64,000 nt of DNA, taken from a virus. This document shows, one piece after another, positions 42,467 through 51,801 of the stretch. The position numbers and the translations under genes were made by a program. Every line of letters begins with the position of its first letter. The stretch's first letter is position 1. The notes beneath the pieces were generated by a model. The model had not been told where the DNA came from and did not search any database. It saw nothing but the letters and a program-made list of their open reading frames with translations. Where the stretch lies: the IMG/VR virus record IMGVR_UViG_3300031251_000005, positions 23,977 through 87,976 of that record; one strand, 5' to 3'.

Positions 42467-43237
42467 ATGAAAACTATCACTGTTGATAAAAACCAAATTA
42501 AATACTTTATTACTACACTTCAAAAAGTAACTGGGGATTTAAAAGACTTACCATACAACCTATTAAGCAACCCATACATAAAGAACGATTTACTTTTTCG
42601 TATAAATGAATCTAACACATTGTTAGTAAATGATATAATGTTAAACTATCTTATTCCTTTTTATGTCAATATACTTGAGTATGTAAATACTCGTGGGATG
42701 AATATAACACAACTTAATACTGCTTTAAATTTCTATTTAAAGGAAAATCCTATATCTAATCGATGTGCAATAATACCAAACGCTACGGATATAGATATAG
42801 TACTTGCCAAGTATGTAAAGAATATTGTTATTTATATACTCAGAGTTAGTATTGCAAAACCAGACTGTGATATAGAGATAAAGGATATATTATTAAATGA
42901 TGTAGTATGGTTATTACAATATTTTGATATTGATTTACAAGTTATAGATGATGATATAAATATTGTAAAAGAAGAATTAGAATCTATAGCATCATTTATA
43001 ATGCCAACCTCACCAAATTTATGTTGTCATATAGATTTAACAGTAAACAATTTAGTATGGTTTTATAAAACCCAGGAATGGTTATATATTGAGGATGTAG
43101 TATTAAATGATAAATTAGAGGGGGTATATTTATTGCTCAGTCAGAAGTTAGGACCAATCTGGGCTAATAGAACTGATCTATGGGAAAAATCATATATTGA
43201 ATCATTACAAATAAAATATCAAGAAAGATATAATTAG
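42467..43237 (+). CDS. Hypothetical helical protein, 256 aa
   Basis: AATAGGAGAAAAT before ATG 42467. Entirely helical pattern, with acidic and hydrophobic repeats (DVVWLLQYFDIDLQVIDDDINIV). It leads a + strand group of four small genes (to 44293). Typical AT-rich codon use. Function unknown. Confidence 0.6.
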   Translation: MKTITVDKNQIKYFITTLQKVTGDLKDLPYNLLSNPYIKNDLLFRINESNTLLVNDIMLNYLIPFYVNILEYVNTRGMNITQLNTALNFYLKENPISNRCAIIPNATDIDIVLAKYVKNIVIYILRVSIAKPDCDIEIKDILLNDVVWLLQYFDIDLQVIDDDINIVKEELESIASFIMPTSPNLCCHIDLTVNNLVWFYKTQEWLYIEDVVLNDKLEGVYLLLSQKLGPIWANRTDLWEKSYIESLQIKYQERYN

Positions 43238-43247
43238 GAGGAATTTT

Positions 43248-43418
43248 ATGAAAGAATCTATTAAAGATAGAATAACTAAGTCATTATTGGTTGCTGTAAA
43301 AGGTTTACCTCATTTTTCTATATATGTAAAAATAACACAATTATACCCAAACAAGTTGGATTCTATATCAGAATCTCTTATAGAAATATTAACTAAAATA
43401 GGAGTAATAAAAAAATGA
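43248..43418 (+). CDS. Small protein, 56 aa
   Basis: TTAGGAGGAATTTT before ATG 43248, the best ribosome site of the cluster. MKESIKDRITKSLLVAVKG... is basic and helical. Its stop overlaps the next start (ATGA at 43415-43418). Confidence 0.65.
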   Translation: MKESIKDRITKSLLVAVKGLPHFSIYVKITQLYPNKLDSISESLIEILTKIGVIKK

Positions 43419-43828
43419 GTAATAAAAAAATAGTAGAGTTATATGAATATGAGATACTTGCTTTATGTAATTTTCATAAAGAGCAAGAATACAATACATC
43501 AAATAAATGTGATTATGCTACTGCATCAGAGCATAACATTAGAGAAGCTCAGTTAAGAACCTCTATAGACAATATTAATATCTTAGATGTTTTAACCAAT
43601 AATAAAAATCCATATTTATATCTTTCTGTTAAATATAATATACCCTGGACTTATATATTATACAGAGAAATATTTAAATTCGCCAACCCTAGTAATTTAA
43701 TTGGTCTTACTATTACAGAAAAACAATTTGATGATTTAGATGTACCTACAAAAAATCTAATTATAAAAGAAATAGTTAATGAATGGGTATCATCAGGAGA
43801 TATTCCAAAAGGTATGTGGCTCCAATAA
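43415..43828 (+). CDS. Hypothetical protein, 137 aa
   Basis: Translationally coupled to 43248 by ATGA. Contains a KEQEYNTSNKCDYATASEHN segment and a helical C-terminal half (VPTKNLIIKEIVNEWVSSG). Function unknown. Confidence 0.6.
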   Translation: MSNKKIVELYEYEILALCNFHKEQEYNTSNKCDYATASEHNIREAQLRTSIDNINILDVLTNNKNPYLYLSVKYNIPWTYILYREIFKFANPSNLIGLTITEKQFDDLDVPTKNLIIKEIVNEWVSSGDIPKGMWLQ

Positions 43829-43897
43829 ACAATTAAGTAAACAGAAAGTAAATATGTAAGTTAGAATTTTTAAAAATAAATAAAATAGGTAATTAGA

Positions 43898-44293
43898 ATG
43901 TATCTTCCTTTAGAAAAGAAACAAAGAAACAAAAAAATCTTCATTGACTTCTTTGTTAATAAAGTGCCAGTTTCAGCTTTAATTAAAAAATATGGCATAT
44001 GTAAAAATGGTATTTATGTATTAATAACTAAGATGTTTAAGTTTGCTCTTAATCACGCTAAAATATATAGTGAGGATAATATACCATACATTACTAAAGT
44101 TATAAGTCAATCGAATAAAGCAGCTATTATAACTGTTAATGAAAATCTAGAATATTGGTTTACTGTATTAAGATACTATGTATTCGAAGAAGAAATAAAA
44201 AATAACAAAAGCATATATATGGGTTATATAAAGTGTTTACCTAAAGAGGAAATTACTTATTTAAGATTTTATGCTAATTATTTACGTAAATAA
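43898..44293 (+). CDS. Hypothetical protein with possible helix-turn-helix
   Basis: 131 aa. Residues ~15-45 (DFFVNKVPVSALIKKYGICK, then NGIYVLITKMF) resemble a resolvase or sigma-4-like helix-turn-helix; the remaining part is helical and basic. AAATAGGTAATTAGA precedes the ATG. May be a small regulator. Confidence 0.5.
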   Translation: MYLPLEKKQRNKKIFIDFFVNKVPVSALIKKYGICKNGIYVLITKMFKFALNHAKIYSEDNIPYITKVISQSNKAAIITVNENLEYWFTVLRYYVFEEEIKNNKSIYMGYIKCLPKEEITYLRFYANYLRK

Positions 44294-44331
44294 TCTTAAA
44301 TAAATAGAAAGCTTTTGTATAGATTTAAATA

Positions 44332-44363
44332 AGATAGTGAGTAGCCTAGGCTACTCACTATCT
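44332..44363. terminator. 32-nt perfect palindrome between convergent genes
   Basis: AGATAGTGAGTAGCCT followed by its complement; serves the + gene ending at 44293 and the - gene ending at 44369. Confidence 0.78.
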
Positions 44364-44368
44364 CTATT

Positions 44369-44512
44369 CTATTTTTTATTTTTTGGTTTATCATCAATTC
44401 TATCTACAAAATCATCTATCTTCTTTATATAATACATAAATTTAGAACCAGAGATTCTAATTATACAATAGATTAATCTTAACATGTCATATAAAAGTGC
44501 AAATAATTTCAT
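44369..44512 (-). CDS. Small protein, 47 aa
   Basis: On the minus strand AAAGGAACTAGCCT precedes ATG 44512. MKLFALLYDMLRLIYCIIRI is hydrophobic, followed by KKIDDFVDRIDDKPKNKK, giving one membrane helix and a charged tail. Ends 5 nt before the terminator. Confidence 0.6.
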   Translation of the reverse strand: MKLFALLYDMLRLIYCIIRISGSKFMYYIKKIDDFVDRIDDKPKNKK

Positions 44513-44552
44513 AGGCTAGTTCCTTTTAGTGAATAATAATAATAATATATTA

Positions 44553-45377
44553 TTATTTAAAGTTTTTAATAATTTTATCTATAGATTCATTATGTGCATA
44601 TCCAGCTGTATGAGTTAAATATAAACATATAGAAATAGATTCTAATTCTTTAGCTGTCTGAGCAGCTAACTCTACTACTGGCTGTAGTTTTTCTTTATTA
44701 ATAACTGATAATTCATTTGCTGTATTTTTAGCACTAGCTAACTGATGTATTAATTTTGATACACTAGTAGCTCTTTGTGCCAATTTACCACTTAAAGCTT
44801 TATTAGATAAGATATTAAGATCAGTTATAATAGTAGTAGCATTATCTAATCCTTTTGAATCTTTATAAGTAGCAATAAATAATCTATTAGCTGTCCCACC
44901 ACTTACTGAGTCATTAAAGAATTTATGTAATTTATCAGTAGTGGCTTCTTCTTTGTATACATTAAGTGGTATACTAATCCAAGCTTTTTCACCATAAGTA
45001 GGATCAGTAATCATATTAGCAGCCCATTGTTCTAATGGTTTTAACAATCTATCTTCAATATCTATTACCTCTTTAAAAACACTATGTAATGTTTCTAAAT
45101 AAGGTATAATAGGTCCAGATACATATTCTGGGGTAATTATAGTAAAGTGTTCTAAATCGGTAGCTTTAGCTTTATTAATTAATTGTGCTGCTTTACTTTG
45201 TTCAGTTTTATTAATAGCTAATGGAAGTGCAGCTCTATTCTCAAATATTTTTAATACCTTACCAATAAAACCTGTATAAAAAGTAGTAAAACCTGTTAAG
45301 TTAAAACTACCATCTTCTAGACTAAAGTCTACACCATGTATATTAATATTGGAATCTAAAATAGTATCTAATTTCAT
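44553..45377 (-). CDS. Hypothetical helical protein, possibly virion
   Basis: 274 aa; ATG 45377 is chosen because AGGAAAAACAA lies upstream, while the open frame reaches 45419. Residues 15-30 (GVDFSLEDGSFNLTGFTTF) are beta-like, the rest helical (LLKPLEQWAANMITD, ARATSVSKLIHQLASA-type heptads). Unlike the UvsX gene with which it is divergent, it shows no ATPase motif. Function unknown. Confidence 0.55.
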   Translation of the reverse strand: MKLDTILDSNINIHGVDFSLEDGSFNLTGFTTFYTGFIGKVLKIFENRAALPLAINKTEQSKAAQLINKAKATDLEHFTIITPEYVSGPIIPYLETLHSVFKEVIDIEDRLLKPLEQWAANMITDPTYGEKAWISIPLNVYKEEATTDKLHKFFNDSVSGGTANRLFIATYKDSKGLDNATTIITDLNILSNKALSGKLAQRATSVSKLIHQLASAKNTANELSVINKEKLQPVVELAAQTAKELESISICLYLTHTAGYAHNESIDKIIKNFK

Positions 45378-45456
45378 TTTTGTTTTTCCTAACAGTTTTA
45401 AAAGAATTAATTCTATCATCCTATACTAACACAGTGGTAGTAATGGAGATTTTAAC

Positions 45457-46923
45457 ATGTCTGTAAGTTCATTTGGTAATATACCAAGAATTCCTAATTT
45501 AAGACCAACCTTTAATATAGGTGCAGGCTTAGATATAATATCGGGTACCTATCATATTGGTGGATATGGTGAAAGTGTACTAAATGGAGGGCTATCTATT
45601 ATAAGTTCAGTAGCTGGACCTGGTAATGCTTTTAAATCCACTATTGTTGAATATATTATATTAACAGTAGCGGAGCGAATTAGTAACTTTAATGTATCTG
45701 TATATGATACTGAGATATCATTAACATATGATCGGCTAAATCAACTAGCTAAACGACATACTAAATTAAGCAAAATAGTACATGGTGATGAGTCATTACC
45801 ACCAGAACAAGAAAGGTTTAGAATTACATCATCAGCAGAAGTATTAGGTGATGAATACTTTGATCTAATATTAAAGTTAGCTGAAGATAAAAGAAAAGCA
45901 AAAATGCCTTTGGTTACTACACCATTTATGACAGCTAAAGGTGATGTAATTAAAGTATTACCACCTACTGGTGTTTTAATTGATAGTCTATCAGAGTTTA
46001 AAATAACAGCAGTAGAAGAGAATATAGTAGATAAGAATAAAATAGGTGAGTCTGGTAATAACATGATGTTTATGAGGCAAGGTGTTGCTAAAAAACAAAT
46101 GATTACACAATTACCTATTACTTGTGCACAATCTAGTATGTATTTTGCTTTAACAGCACATGTTGGTGATGAATTTGTTTTAGATGGTATGGCTCCTAAA
46201 AAGCATAAATTAACACATGCTAAAAAAGGCAGTAAAATAACAGGTACCACTAAAGCTTTTGAATTTATCAATACTATTCTATTAGAAATTTTTGATGCTT
46301 CTTTATTAAACAATAAAGATTATAATACTGGTGTGTTATATCCATTGTTAGATAGTGATAAAGAAGGTGGGTGCACTGATCTAATTAAAGTACATCTAAA
46401 GCTAACTAGAAATAAAAATGGTCCATCTGGAGCTTCTATTGATTTAATAGTATCGCAAAGAGAAGGTGTATTATCACATCTTAGTCAATTCCATTATATT
46501 AAAGAAGATAATAGATATGGGTTAACTGGTAATGTGCAATTCTATGCACTAGATTTAGTACCTGATGTTAAGTTATCTAGAACTACCGTAAGAGGTATTA
46601 TAGATAATAATTTGAAGGTACAGCGTGCATTGGAGATTACTTCTGAGTTATTACAGATTAGAAATTTCTGGGCTACCCTACCAGATGATCTCATGTGTAC
46701 ACCAGTAGAGCTTTATATAGATTTAATTAATCAAGGATATGATTGGGATATTCTATTAAACACTAGAGGATGGTGGTGCTATAGAGAACAAGATGTTGAA
46801 AATCTTCCTTTTTTAAGTACAATGGATTTATTAAGATTAAGAAAAGGTAAGTATTACCCATATTGGTTAAATGAAGATAAAAAAACTTTTAAGAAAGAGT
46901 TCAAACATCTTTTAAATAATTAA
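45457..46923 (+). CDS. uvsX: UvsX/RecA-family recombinase
   Basis: 488 aa, TGGAGATTTTAAC before ATG 45457. Walker A GPGNAFKST (54-62) has Phe where RecA has Gly, as in T4 UvsX (GPSKSFKS). SVYDTEIS (81-88) contains the likely catalytic Glu86 and Walker B is VLIDSLSEF (D176). The C-terminal NTRGWWCYREQD recalls UvsX GWYAREFLD. It forms filaments on ssDNA and drives strand exchange, working with the gp46-like protein and RuvC. About 100 aa longer than T4 UvsX. Confidence 0.87.
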   Translation: MSVSSFGNIPRIPNLRPTFNIGAGLDIISGTYHIGGYGESVLNGGLSIISSVAGPGNAFKSTIVEYIILTVAERISNFNVSVYDTEISLTYDRLNQLAKRHTKLSKIVHGDESLPPEQERFRITSSAEVLGDEYFDLILKLAEDKRKAKMPLVTTPFMTAKGDVIKVLPPTGVLIDSLSEFKITAVEENIVDKNKIGESGNNMMFMRQGVAKKQMITQLPITCAQSSMYFALTAHVGDEFVLDGMAPKKHKLTHAKKGSKITGTTKAFEFINTILLEIFDASLLNNKDYNTGVLYPLLDSDKEGGCTDLIKVHLKLTRNKNGPSGASIDLIVSQREGVLSHLSQFHYIKEDNRYGLTGNVQFYALDLVPDVKLSRTTVRGIIDNNLKVQRALEITSELLQIRNFWATLPDDLMCTPVELYIDLINQGYDWDILLNTRGWWCYREQDVENLPFLSTMDLLRLRKGKYYPYWLNEDKKTFKKEFKHLLNN

Positions 46924-46933
46924 AGAGGTAATT

Positions 46934-47161
46934 ATGTTTAAAGCTTTTATACAATTTGATAATATAGATGATTTAAAAATAGTTCGTAGCTCATTAAGCC
47001 AACTGGGTGATTCTATTATTACATCTGACTTTACTACAGGAATTATTACTATAACAACTGATTCTAAACATTTAACAGTTAAACAAGTAAAAGCTTTAAT
47101 AAATAGTTTAAATATACCTTATAAACGTTTATTTACAATTGTACCACGAATATTTTTTTGA
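46934..47161 (+). CDS. Small protein, 75 aa
   Basis: AGAGGTAATT before ATG 46934, 10 nt after uvsX. Beta-alpha pattern (KAFIQFDNIDDLKIVRSSL, SIITSDFTTGIITITT, VKQVKALINSL) like a ferredoxin-like fold, sometimes found in small recombination or RNA-binding partners. Function unknown. Confidence 0.6.
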   Translation: MFKAFIQFDNIDDLKIVRSSLSQLGDSIITSDFTTGIITITTDSKHLTVKQVKALINSLNIPYKRLFTIVPRIFF

Positions 47162-47170
47162 GATGAGACT

Positions 47171-47476
47171 ATGTTAGATATTTTTGAGGAAACTTTCAAA
47201 GTATTTGAGAGTAAATATGGCACTGCTGTTGCTTTACAATTTGATAAAGTAGCTAGGTCAGCGTATGGTGGTAAAATACCAGAGTTAGAGGATGTTACTG
47301 AATCTGAACAAATTAAAATTATTAATAGCTTTTGGAGAAATATTTTAATAAAGTATCCAGATACTACAGAGTTACGTAGTTGGTTATGTGAAGGAAATAG
47401 TGTTGCTATTTACATCAATGCTTTTTATAATAATTGGTGTGAAAAGATTATTCAATTAGGCATAGTCAATGAATAG
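47171..47476 (+). CDS. Hypothetical protein, 101 aa
   Basis: Starts 9 nt after the previous stop. All-helical (MLDIFEETFKVFESKYGTAV). Overlaps the next gene by 8 nt. Position beside uvsX suggests a replication or late-transcription role, not shown. Confidence 0.6.
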   Translation: MLDIFEETFKVFESKYGTAVALQFDKVARSAYGGKIPELEDVTESEQIKIINSFWRNILIKYPDTTELRSWLCEGNSVAIYINAFYNNWCEKIIQLGIVNE

Positions 47477-48131
47477 GGTAGAAATAACAAAATGGTTTCT
47501 AGATAAAGTAAATAAGTTACAACCAGGTAATAAGAATGTAGAAATGTATAAAAAACATTTTGATTCCTTATCTGATAAAGCTTTTGCTGAGTTAATGGAA
47601 AAGTTAGCATCTGGTAAAATAGTATTACCTTACATTAGTGCTAATTTAAAAGATAAAGATGTAGAAGTACCTAATGCTCTAAAAGTAGCTAAAGAGTTAG
47701 GTTTAAAGGTATTTCAAAGATTATGGCTAATAGATCCTGTTTCAGGTGTTAAATATTTAACACCTGAGGAATACTTTATAATTCATATGCCTGTACGTAG
47801 ACAATCACAGCATGTAATGAAAGGTAAGAAAGTAGTAGAGGATTCATCATTTATTGATTCACTAACTGGTCAACCAGCTGGTACATCTAAAACTAGCAGA
47901 TTATCATTACCAGAAATTATGAATCTAGATTCATTAGGCTTAAGAAATGGTATTGAAGAACTGATTTCTATAAGAGGTGGTAATGTAATAGCCTTTAGAG
48001 AATCAAAACGTAAGATTCTAACTACAGGTACTTATACTCTAAAAGAAATGAGAGAATTAGGCAGTAGAGCAGTTAGCAATGAAACATTGAAAAATCTACT
48101 ATTAGGTATGCATATATCTAGTAACGTATAA
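47469..48131 (+). CDS. Possible RpoB C-terminal-like protein
   Basis: 220 aa. Residues ~86-220 follow the order of the C-terminus of bacterial RNA polymerase beta: LIDPVSGVKYLTPEEYFII (compare [21 protein letters not shown]), QSQHVMKGKK (HHLVDDKIHARS), SLTGQPAGTSKTSRLSLPEI (TQQPLGGKAQFGGQRFGEM), LGLRNGIEELISIRGGNV (AYGAAYTLQEMLTVKSDDV) and finally NETLKNLLLGMHIS (FNVLLKELRSLGLNVE). It lacks the rest of beta. The match is by eye from memory and weak residue by residue, but its collinearity is notable. Confidence 0.5.
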   Translation: MNRVEITKWFLDKVNKLQPGNKNVEMYKKHFDSLSDKAFAELMEKLASGKIVLPYISANLKDKDVEVPNALKVAKELGLKVFQRLWLIDPVSGVKYLTPEEYFIIHMPVRRQSQHVMKGKKVVEDSSFIDSLTGQPAGTSKTSRLSLPEIMNLDSLGLRNGIEELISIRGGNVIAFRESKRKILTTGTYTLKEMRELGSRAVSNETLKNLLLGMHISSNV

Positions 48132-48152
48132 TTTTAAGTAAAGAGGTAATTT

Positions 48153-49022
48153 ATGGTTTTGCGATTAGGAGCAGAAGGTATAGAAGTGTCTTCAATGCAA
48201 GAAAAATTAAAGATACCTGTTACTGGTAGATTTGATAATGATACTCTAAAGGCGGTTCTTGAGTTTCAAAAGAATAATAACTTAGTAGCTGATGGGGTGG
48301 TTGGACAGAACACTTTAGATACTTTATTAAAATATAGTCAAAAGTATCCTAGAGGTCAAAACCCAACATTTATTCATATAGATGAATCTCCATTTACAGA
48401 TGTAGAAATATATGGAGAGATAAATATAAATAAGTTAGTTGGTTTAGTTCCACAATCAATTATTATGGAACTACCAATGGTATTAGAAACTTTTAATATT
48501 ACTAAGAATCTAGAATTAGCACATCTACTAGCTCAATGTGCACATGAAAGTAAAAACTTTACTGTAGTATATGAAAATCTTAATTATACCACAGATGGTC
48601 TTATGGCTGTATTTAAAGACTATTTTCATGATTCTATTAAAGCTTCAGCTTTTGCTCATAATCCAGAAAAAATAGCTAATCATGTTTATGCTAATAAAAA
48701 TGGAAATGGAAATGAGGAATCTGGGGATGGTTGGAAGTATAGAGGTAGAGGATATATAGAACTTACCGGTAAATATTTTTATGACTTATTTGGAGAGTAT
48801 TTAAAAGTAGATATTATTAACAAACCTGATCTAGTAGCTAATACTTATCCTTTATCATCAGCTGCTTATTTCTTTCATAAAAATAATATCTTTGAATTGT
48901 GTAAAGATTCTTCTTTAGATACTATAGTTAAAATAACTAGAAAAGTAAATGTAGCATTATTAGGTTTAGATCAACGTGCTAACTACTTTGATAAAATATA
49001 TTCAGTTTTATGCAAACAATAA
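48153..49022 (+). CDS. Modular endolysin: PG-binding domain plus GH19
   Basis: 289 aa, AGAGGTAATTT before ATG 48153. Residues 1-62 form a PG_binding_1 domain (LGAEGIEVSSMQEKL, FDNDTLKAVLEFQ, DGVVGQNTLDTL). Residues ~90-289 are a GH19 chitinase/lysozyme-like domain with H131-E132-S (AQCAHESKNF) carrying the likely catalytic Glu, and WKYRGRGYIELTGKYFY. The order binding domain then catalytic domain is typical of endolysins of large Gram-negative phages. It has no signal peptide, so a holin should exist, not identified here. Confidence 0.9.
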   Translation: MVLRLGAEGIEVSSMQEKLKIPVTGRFDNDTLKAVLEFQKNNNLVADGVVGQNTLDTLLKYSQKYPRGQNPTFIHIDESPFTDVEIYGEININKLVGLVPQSIIMELPMVLETFNITKNLELAHLLAQCAHESKNFTVVYENLNYTTDGLMAVFKDYFHDSIKASAFAHNPEKIANHVYANKNGNGNEESGDGWKYRGRGYIELTGKYFYDLFGEYLKVDIINKPDLVANTYPLSSAAYFFHKNNIFELCKDSSLDTIVKITRKVNVALLGLDQRANYFDKIYSVLCKQ

Positions 49023-49720
49023 AAATATTAATTAATTTAGATTGTTTCTTTGATGTTAAGTTAGCTACTGTAATAGAAGTTAATGAAGATTGGGTATTAC
49101 CATTATTTGATAATGGATATATAACTAGACAACATAATACACTATCATTATTAAATCCAGAGATTAATGATAGTGTATTAGAAGAAAGATGGAAGACTAG
49201 AGATATTAGTTTGTTAAAGTTAACTAAGAGAACAGCTTTAATTAAGATATTATCTGATTATATATCACAATCAAAAGAAGGTGACCCTGAACATCCACAG
49301 AGTGTAGAGTTTAAATTAGTTATAAATACATATCCATATGAATTTACTAAAAAAGAAATAAAAGAATTATTTATTTGTCTTCGAGAGATTTTATATACAG
49401 AAGCTATTACTAGAGTACATATTCCAATTGGTAATTTAACTCCTAGTTATATAAAAAGTTCATATGATAGATTTGTTATTTATAACTTAGACGAGTGGTT
49501 ATTAATACATGGGAATAACTTATTAGAAAACCCCATGCCATTAGTAACCTGCATGACACCATTTTGTTATCGTAAAGGTATGGAAAACACTGGAGAGGGA
49601 GAAGAAGCTAGAAGACAAATACCTGCTAGTTTAGCTCCTTTCTTAGATTTAGAGTTAATTAACTTAGGAGATGTTTCAGTTTTTATATCTCCAGACTATT
49701 TTAAAGAGAATAAGAAATGA
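49010..49720 (+). CDS. Hypothetical protein, 236 aa
   Basis: Starts inside the endolysin end (13-nt overlap). Mixed alpha/beta; contains a GDPEHPQSVEFKLVI and a C-terminal MENTGEGEEARRQIPASLAP segment. No recognised family. Coupled to the next gene by ATGA. Confidence 0.58.
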   Translation: MQTIKILINLDCFFDVKLATVIEVNEDWVLPLFDNGYITRQHNTLSLLNPEINDSVLEERWKTRDISLLKLTKRTALIKILSDYISQSKEGDPEHPQSVEFKLVINTYPYEFTKKEIKELFICLREILYTEAITRVHIPIGNLTPSYIKSSYDRFVIYNLDEWLLIHGNNLLENPMPLVTCMTPFCYRKGMENTGEGEEARRQIPASLAPFLDLELINLGDVSVFISPDYFKENKK

Positions 49721-50049
49721 CTAATTTACTTTTAAATGTATTATCTTTTTTTATTAATAGATTATCTAACCCTAATTTTTATAAGTTACTTAGTAATAGA
49801 AGGATATATAAAATGGATATTATTGATCGAGCTTTAAATATAGGTTTTGATGTTAATTCACCTAATTTTAAGTATCCTACTAAAGAAGGTATCTATTTAG
49901 TTACTTATACAAATGGTGAAAGTGAGAAATTAACCTTTAATCCTGTTACTGGGGTTTGGTTTAGAAATAAAACTTTAACTGGTAGAGATAAAAACTTTAT
50001 TAGTAAAAATGACGAAGATGTACAGCTATACTCTTGGAAAACTATCTAA
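49717..50049 (+). CDS. Hypothetical protein, 110 aa (or 78 aa)
   Basis: The frame starts at ATG 49717, overlapping the previous stop, with weak AAAGAGAA before it. A second in-frame ATG at 49813 has a better AGAAGGATATATAAA. The first 32 residues are hydrophobic and basic (MTNLLLNVLSFFINRL), the rest beta-like (EGIYLVTYTNGESEKLTF). The start is therefore uncertain. Confidence 0.55.
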   Translation: MTNLLLNVLSFFINRLSNPNFYKLLSNRRIYKMDIIDRALNIGFDVNSPNFKYPTKEGIYLVTYTNGESEKLTFNPVTGVWFRNKTLTGRDKNFISKNDEDVQLYSWKTI

Positions 50050-50085
50050 AGTATAAATCTATTAATCTAATTAGGAATATTACAT

Positions 50086-50571
50086 ATGTCAATTATCTCA
50101 AGTGTTAAAAACTTTATTAAATCAAAAGTAGCTGAAAAGGAATTGGAGCAATTAGAATATATAAAAGAGACTATAAATGATTATTTATTTTATTTATCAC
50201 CTAATAGTACCGAAGTAACAATTGTGTTAGAACATTTGTTATCACATGCATATTTATCAAAAAATATTAAATTAAAAAATTTCTATATTGAAGAAACTCA
50301 TACTGGTAAATCTAGATATACACTTGATGCTTTAGTTACAATTCTTCAGCATTTAAATATGGATAGATATGCAGAAATTAATACTTTAAAAAGTAAATAT
50401 GATAGAAAATGCATTGAGCTTAAACAATTACAAACTGTTAATGAAATTATTTTAAATGATATTAACAAAGCTACTGAAGAAGCATTACTAACAAAGTCAT
50501 ATTCTGTAAAGTATAAATTACTCAATAATGTAATTAAAAAATTTATTGATTTAGTTGATAATAAATCTTAA
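50086..50571 (+). CDS. Hypothetical helical protein, 161 aa
   Basis: AATTAGGAATATTAC before ATG 50086. Predicted long helices (SVKNFIKSKVAEKELEQLEY; TLKSKYDRKCIELKQLQ). Function unknown. Confidence 0.58.
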   Translation: MSIISSVKNFIKSKVAEKELEQLEYIKETINDYLFYLSPNSTEVTIVLEHLLSHAYLSKNIKLKNFYIEETHTGKSRYTLDALVTILQHLNMDRYAEINTLKSKYDRKCIELKQLQTVNEIILNDINKATEEALLTKSYSVKYKLLNNVIKKFIDLVDNKS

Positions 50572-50596
50572 TTAAAAATATTATGGAATTTTTTAA

Positions 50597-51724
50597 ATGA
50601 CTAAAATAGCATTAACATTAATTGTTAAAAATGAAGCCCATGTTATTACTAGATGTTTAGATAGTGCTAAAGCAATAGCTGATTATGTTTATGTATCTGA
50701 TACTGGATCTACTGATGGTACACAAGAGATTATTAGGCATTGGTTATATATAAACAATATACCTGGTATGGTAACAGAAAACAAATGGGTAAACTTTGCA
50801 GTAAATAGATCTAATGTAACTAAAGATATGAAAGTAGTAGCTCCAGATATAGACTACTGCTTTATGATAGATGCTGATGAAATAATGAATATCAAAGAAG
50901 GCGTTGATATAGATGAATTTAAAAATAGTTTAACTGCGGATGCCTATCATGTTACTGCTGTTTATGAGCCTTTACGTTATACTAGAATCTATTTATTTAG
51001 TAATAAAAAACCGTTTATATATAAAAGTGTAGTGCATGAGTTTGTGGATTGTAATGAACTACACAACCTTGGAACTGTAGATCCAGATTCAATATTTATT
51101 ACTACTAGACAAGATGGTGCAGCTTCTATAGATTGTACTAATAAATGGAAAGGGCATATTGCTCTAATGTCTGCAGCTTTAAAAACTGAAAAAGATCCAT
51201 TATTAATTTCTAGGTATCATTTTTATTTAGCTGAGAGTTATAAAAGAGATGGTAATATTAATAAAGCTATTAAACATTATAATATTAGGACAAAATTAGG
51301 TTTTTGGGATCAAGAAAGATATATTGCTTATGTATATATGGCTAGGTTAAAAGAAATAGCTAAAGAACCATTAACCAATATAATGAAAGATTATTTAGCT
51401 GCTATAGAACTAGCCCCTACTAGATTAGAGGTATATAGAGATATAGTTAAATTATTAACTTTACATTGTAAATACCAACAAGCTTATATCTATGGTAAAC
51501 ATGCTCTTTCCTTAATTACAAATTATCCACCAAATGGATTATTTGTAGATTTAGATGTTTGGTCATGGTCTTTAATTGATGAGTTCTCAGTATGTGCTTA
51601 TTATGCGGGGTATATTGATGAAGCTAAAGAATTGTATCTAAAGTTATTAGAAGTAGATAGCGCCTTACCGTCAGCTCACAGAAATAGAATAATAACTAAT
51701 TTAAGTTTCTGTAATAATATATAA
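50597..51724 (+). CDS. GT2 family glycosyltransferase with TPR-like C-terminus
   Basis: 375 aa. N-terminal GT-A domain: ALTLIVKNEAHVITRCLDSA (6-25), VSDTGSTDGTQE (33-44) and the metal-binding DAD at 92-94 in FMIDADE. From ~200, helical pairs such as RYHFYLAESYKRDGNINKAI and YAGYIDEAKELYLKLLE look like TPR repeats. This is the layout of the SunS/WaaE-like class of bacterial GT2 enzymes. In a phage it may glycosylate virion proteins, DNA bases or host surface sugars; no hydroxymethylase is seen here, which argues slightly against DNA. Confidence 0.85.
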   Translation: MTKIALTLIVKNEAHVITRCLDSAKAIADYVYVSDTGSTDGTQEIIRHWLYINNIPGMVTENKWVNFAVNRSNVTKDMKVVAPDIDYCFMIDADEIMNIKEGVDIDEFKNSLTADAYHVTAVYEPLRYTRIYLFSNKKPFIYKSVVHEFVDCNELHNLGTVDPDSIFITTRQDGAASIDCTNKWKGHIALMSAALKTEKDPLLISRYHFYLAESYKRDGNINKAIKHYNIRTKLGFWDQERYIAYVYMARLKEIAKEPLTNIMKDYLAAIELAPTRLEVYRDIVKLLTLHCKYQQAYIYGKHALSLITNYPPNGLFVDLDVWSWSLIDEFSVCAYYAGYIDEAKELYLKLLEVDSALPSAHRNRIITNLSFCNNI

Positions 51725-51737
51725 TTTAGACGGTAAT

Positions 51738-51771
51738 AATACTATGTCAGTTATTATACTGACATAGTATT
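51738..51771 (+). terminator. Terminator hairpin
   Basis: 14-bp perfect stem AATACTATGTCAGT with loop TATTAT, followed by TATTCTTTTATATTTTTT. Confidence 0.78.
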
Positions 51772-51801
51772 TATTCTTTTATATTTTTTCTAGGAGTAAA
51801 A

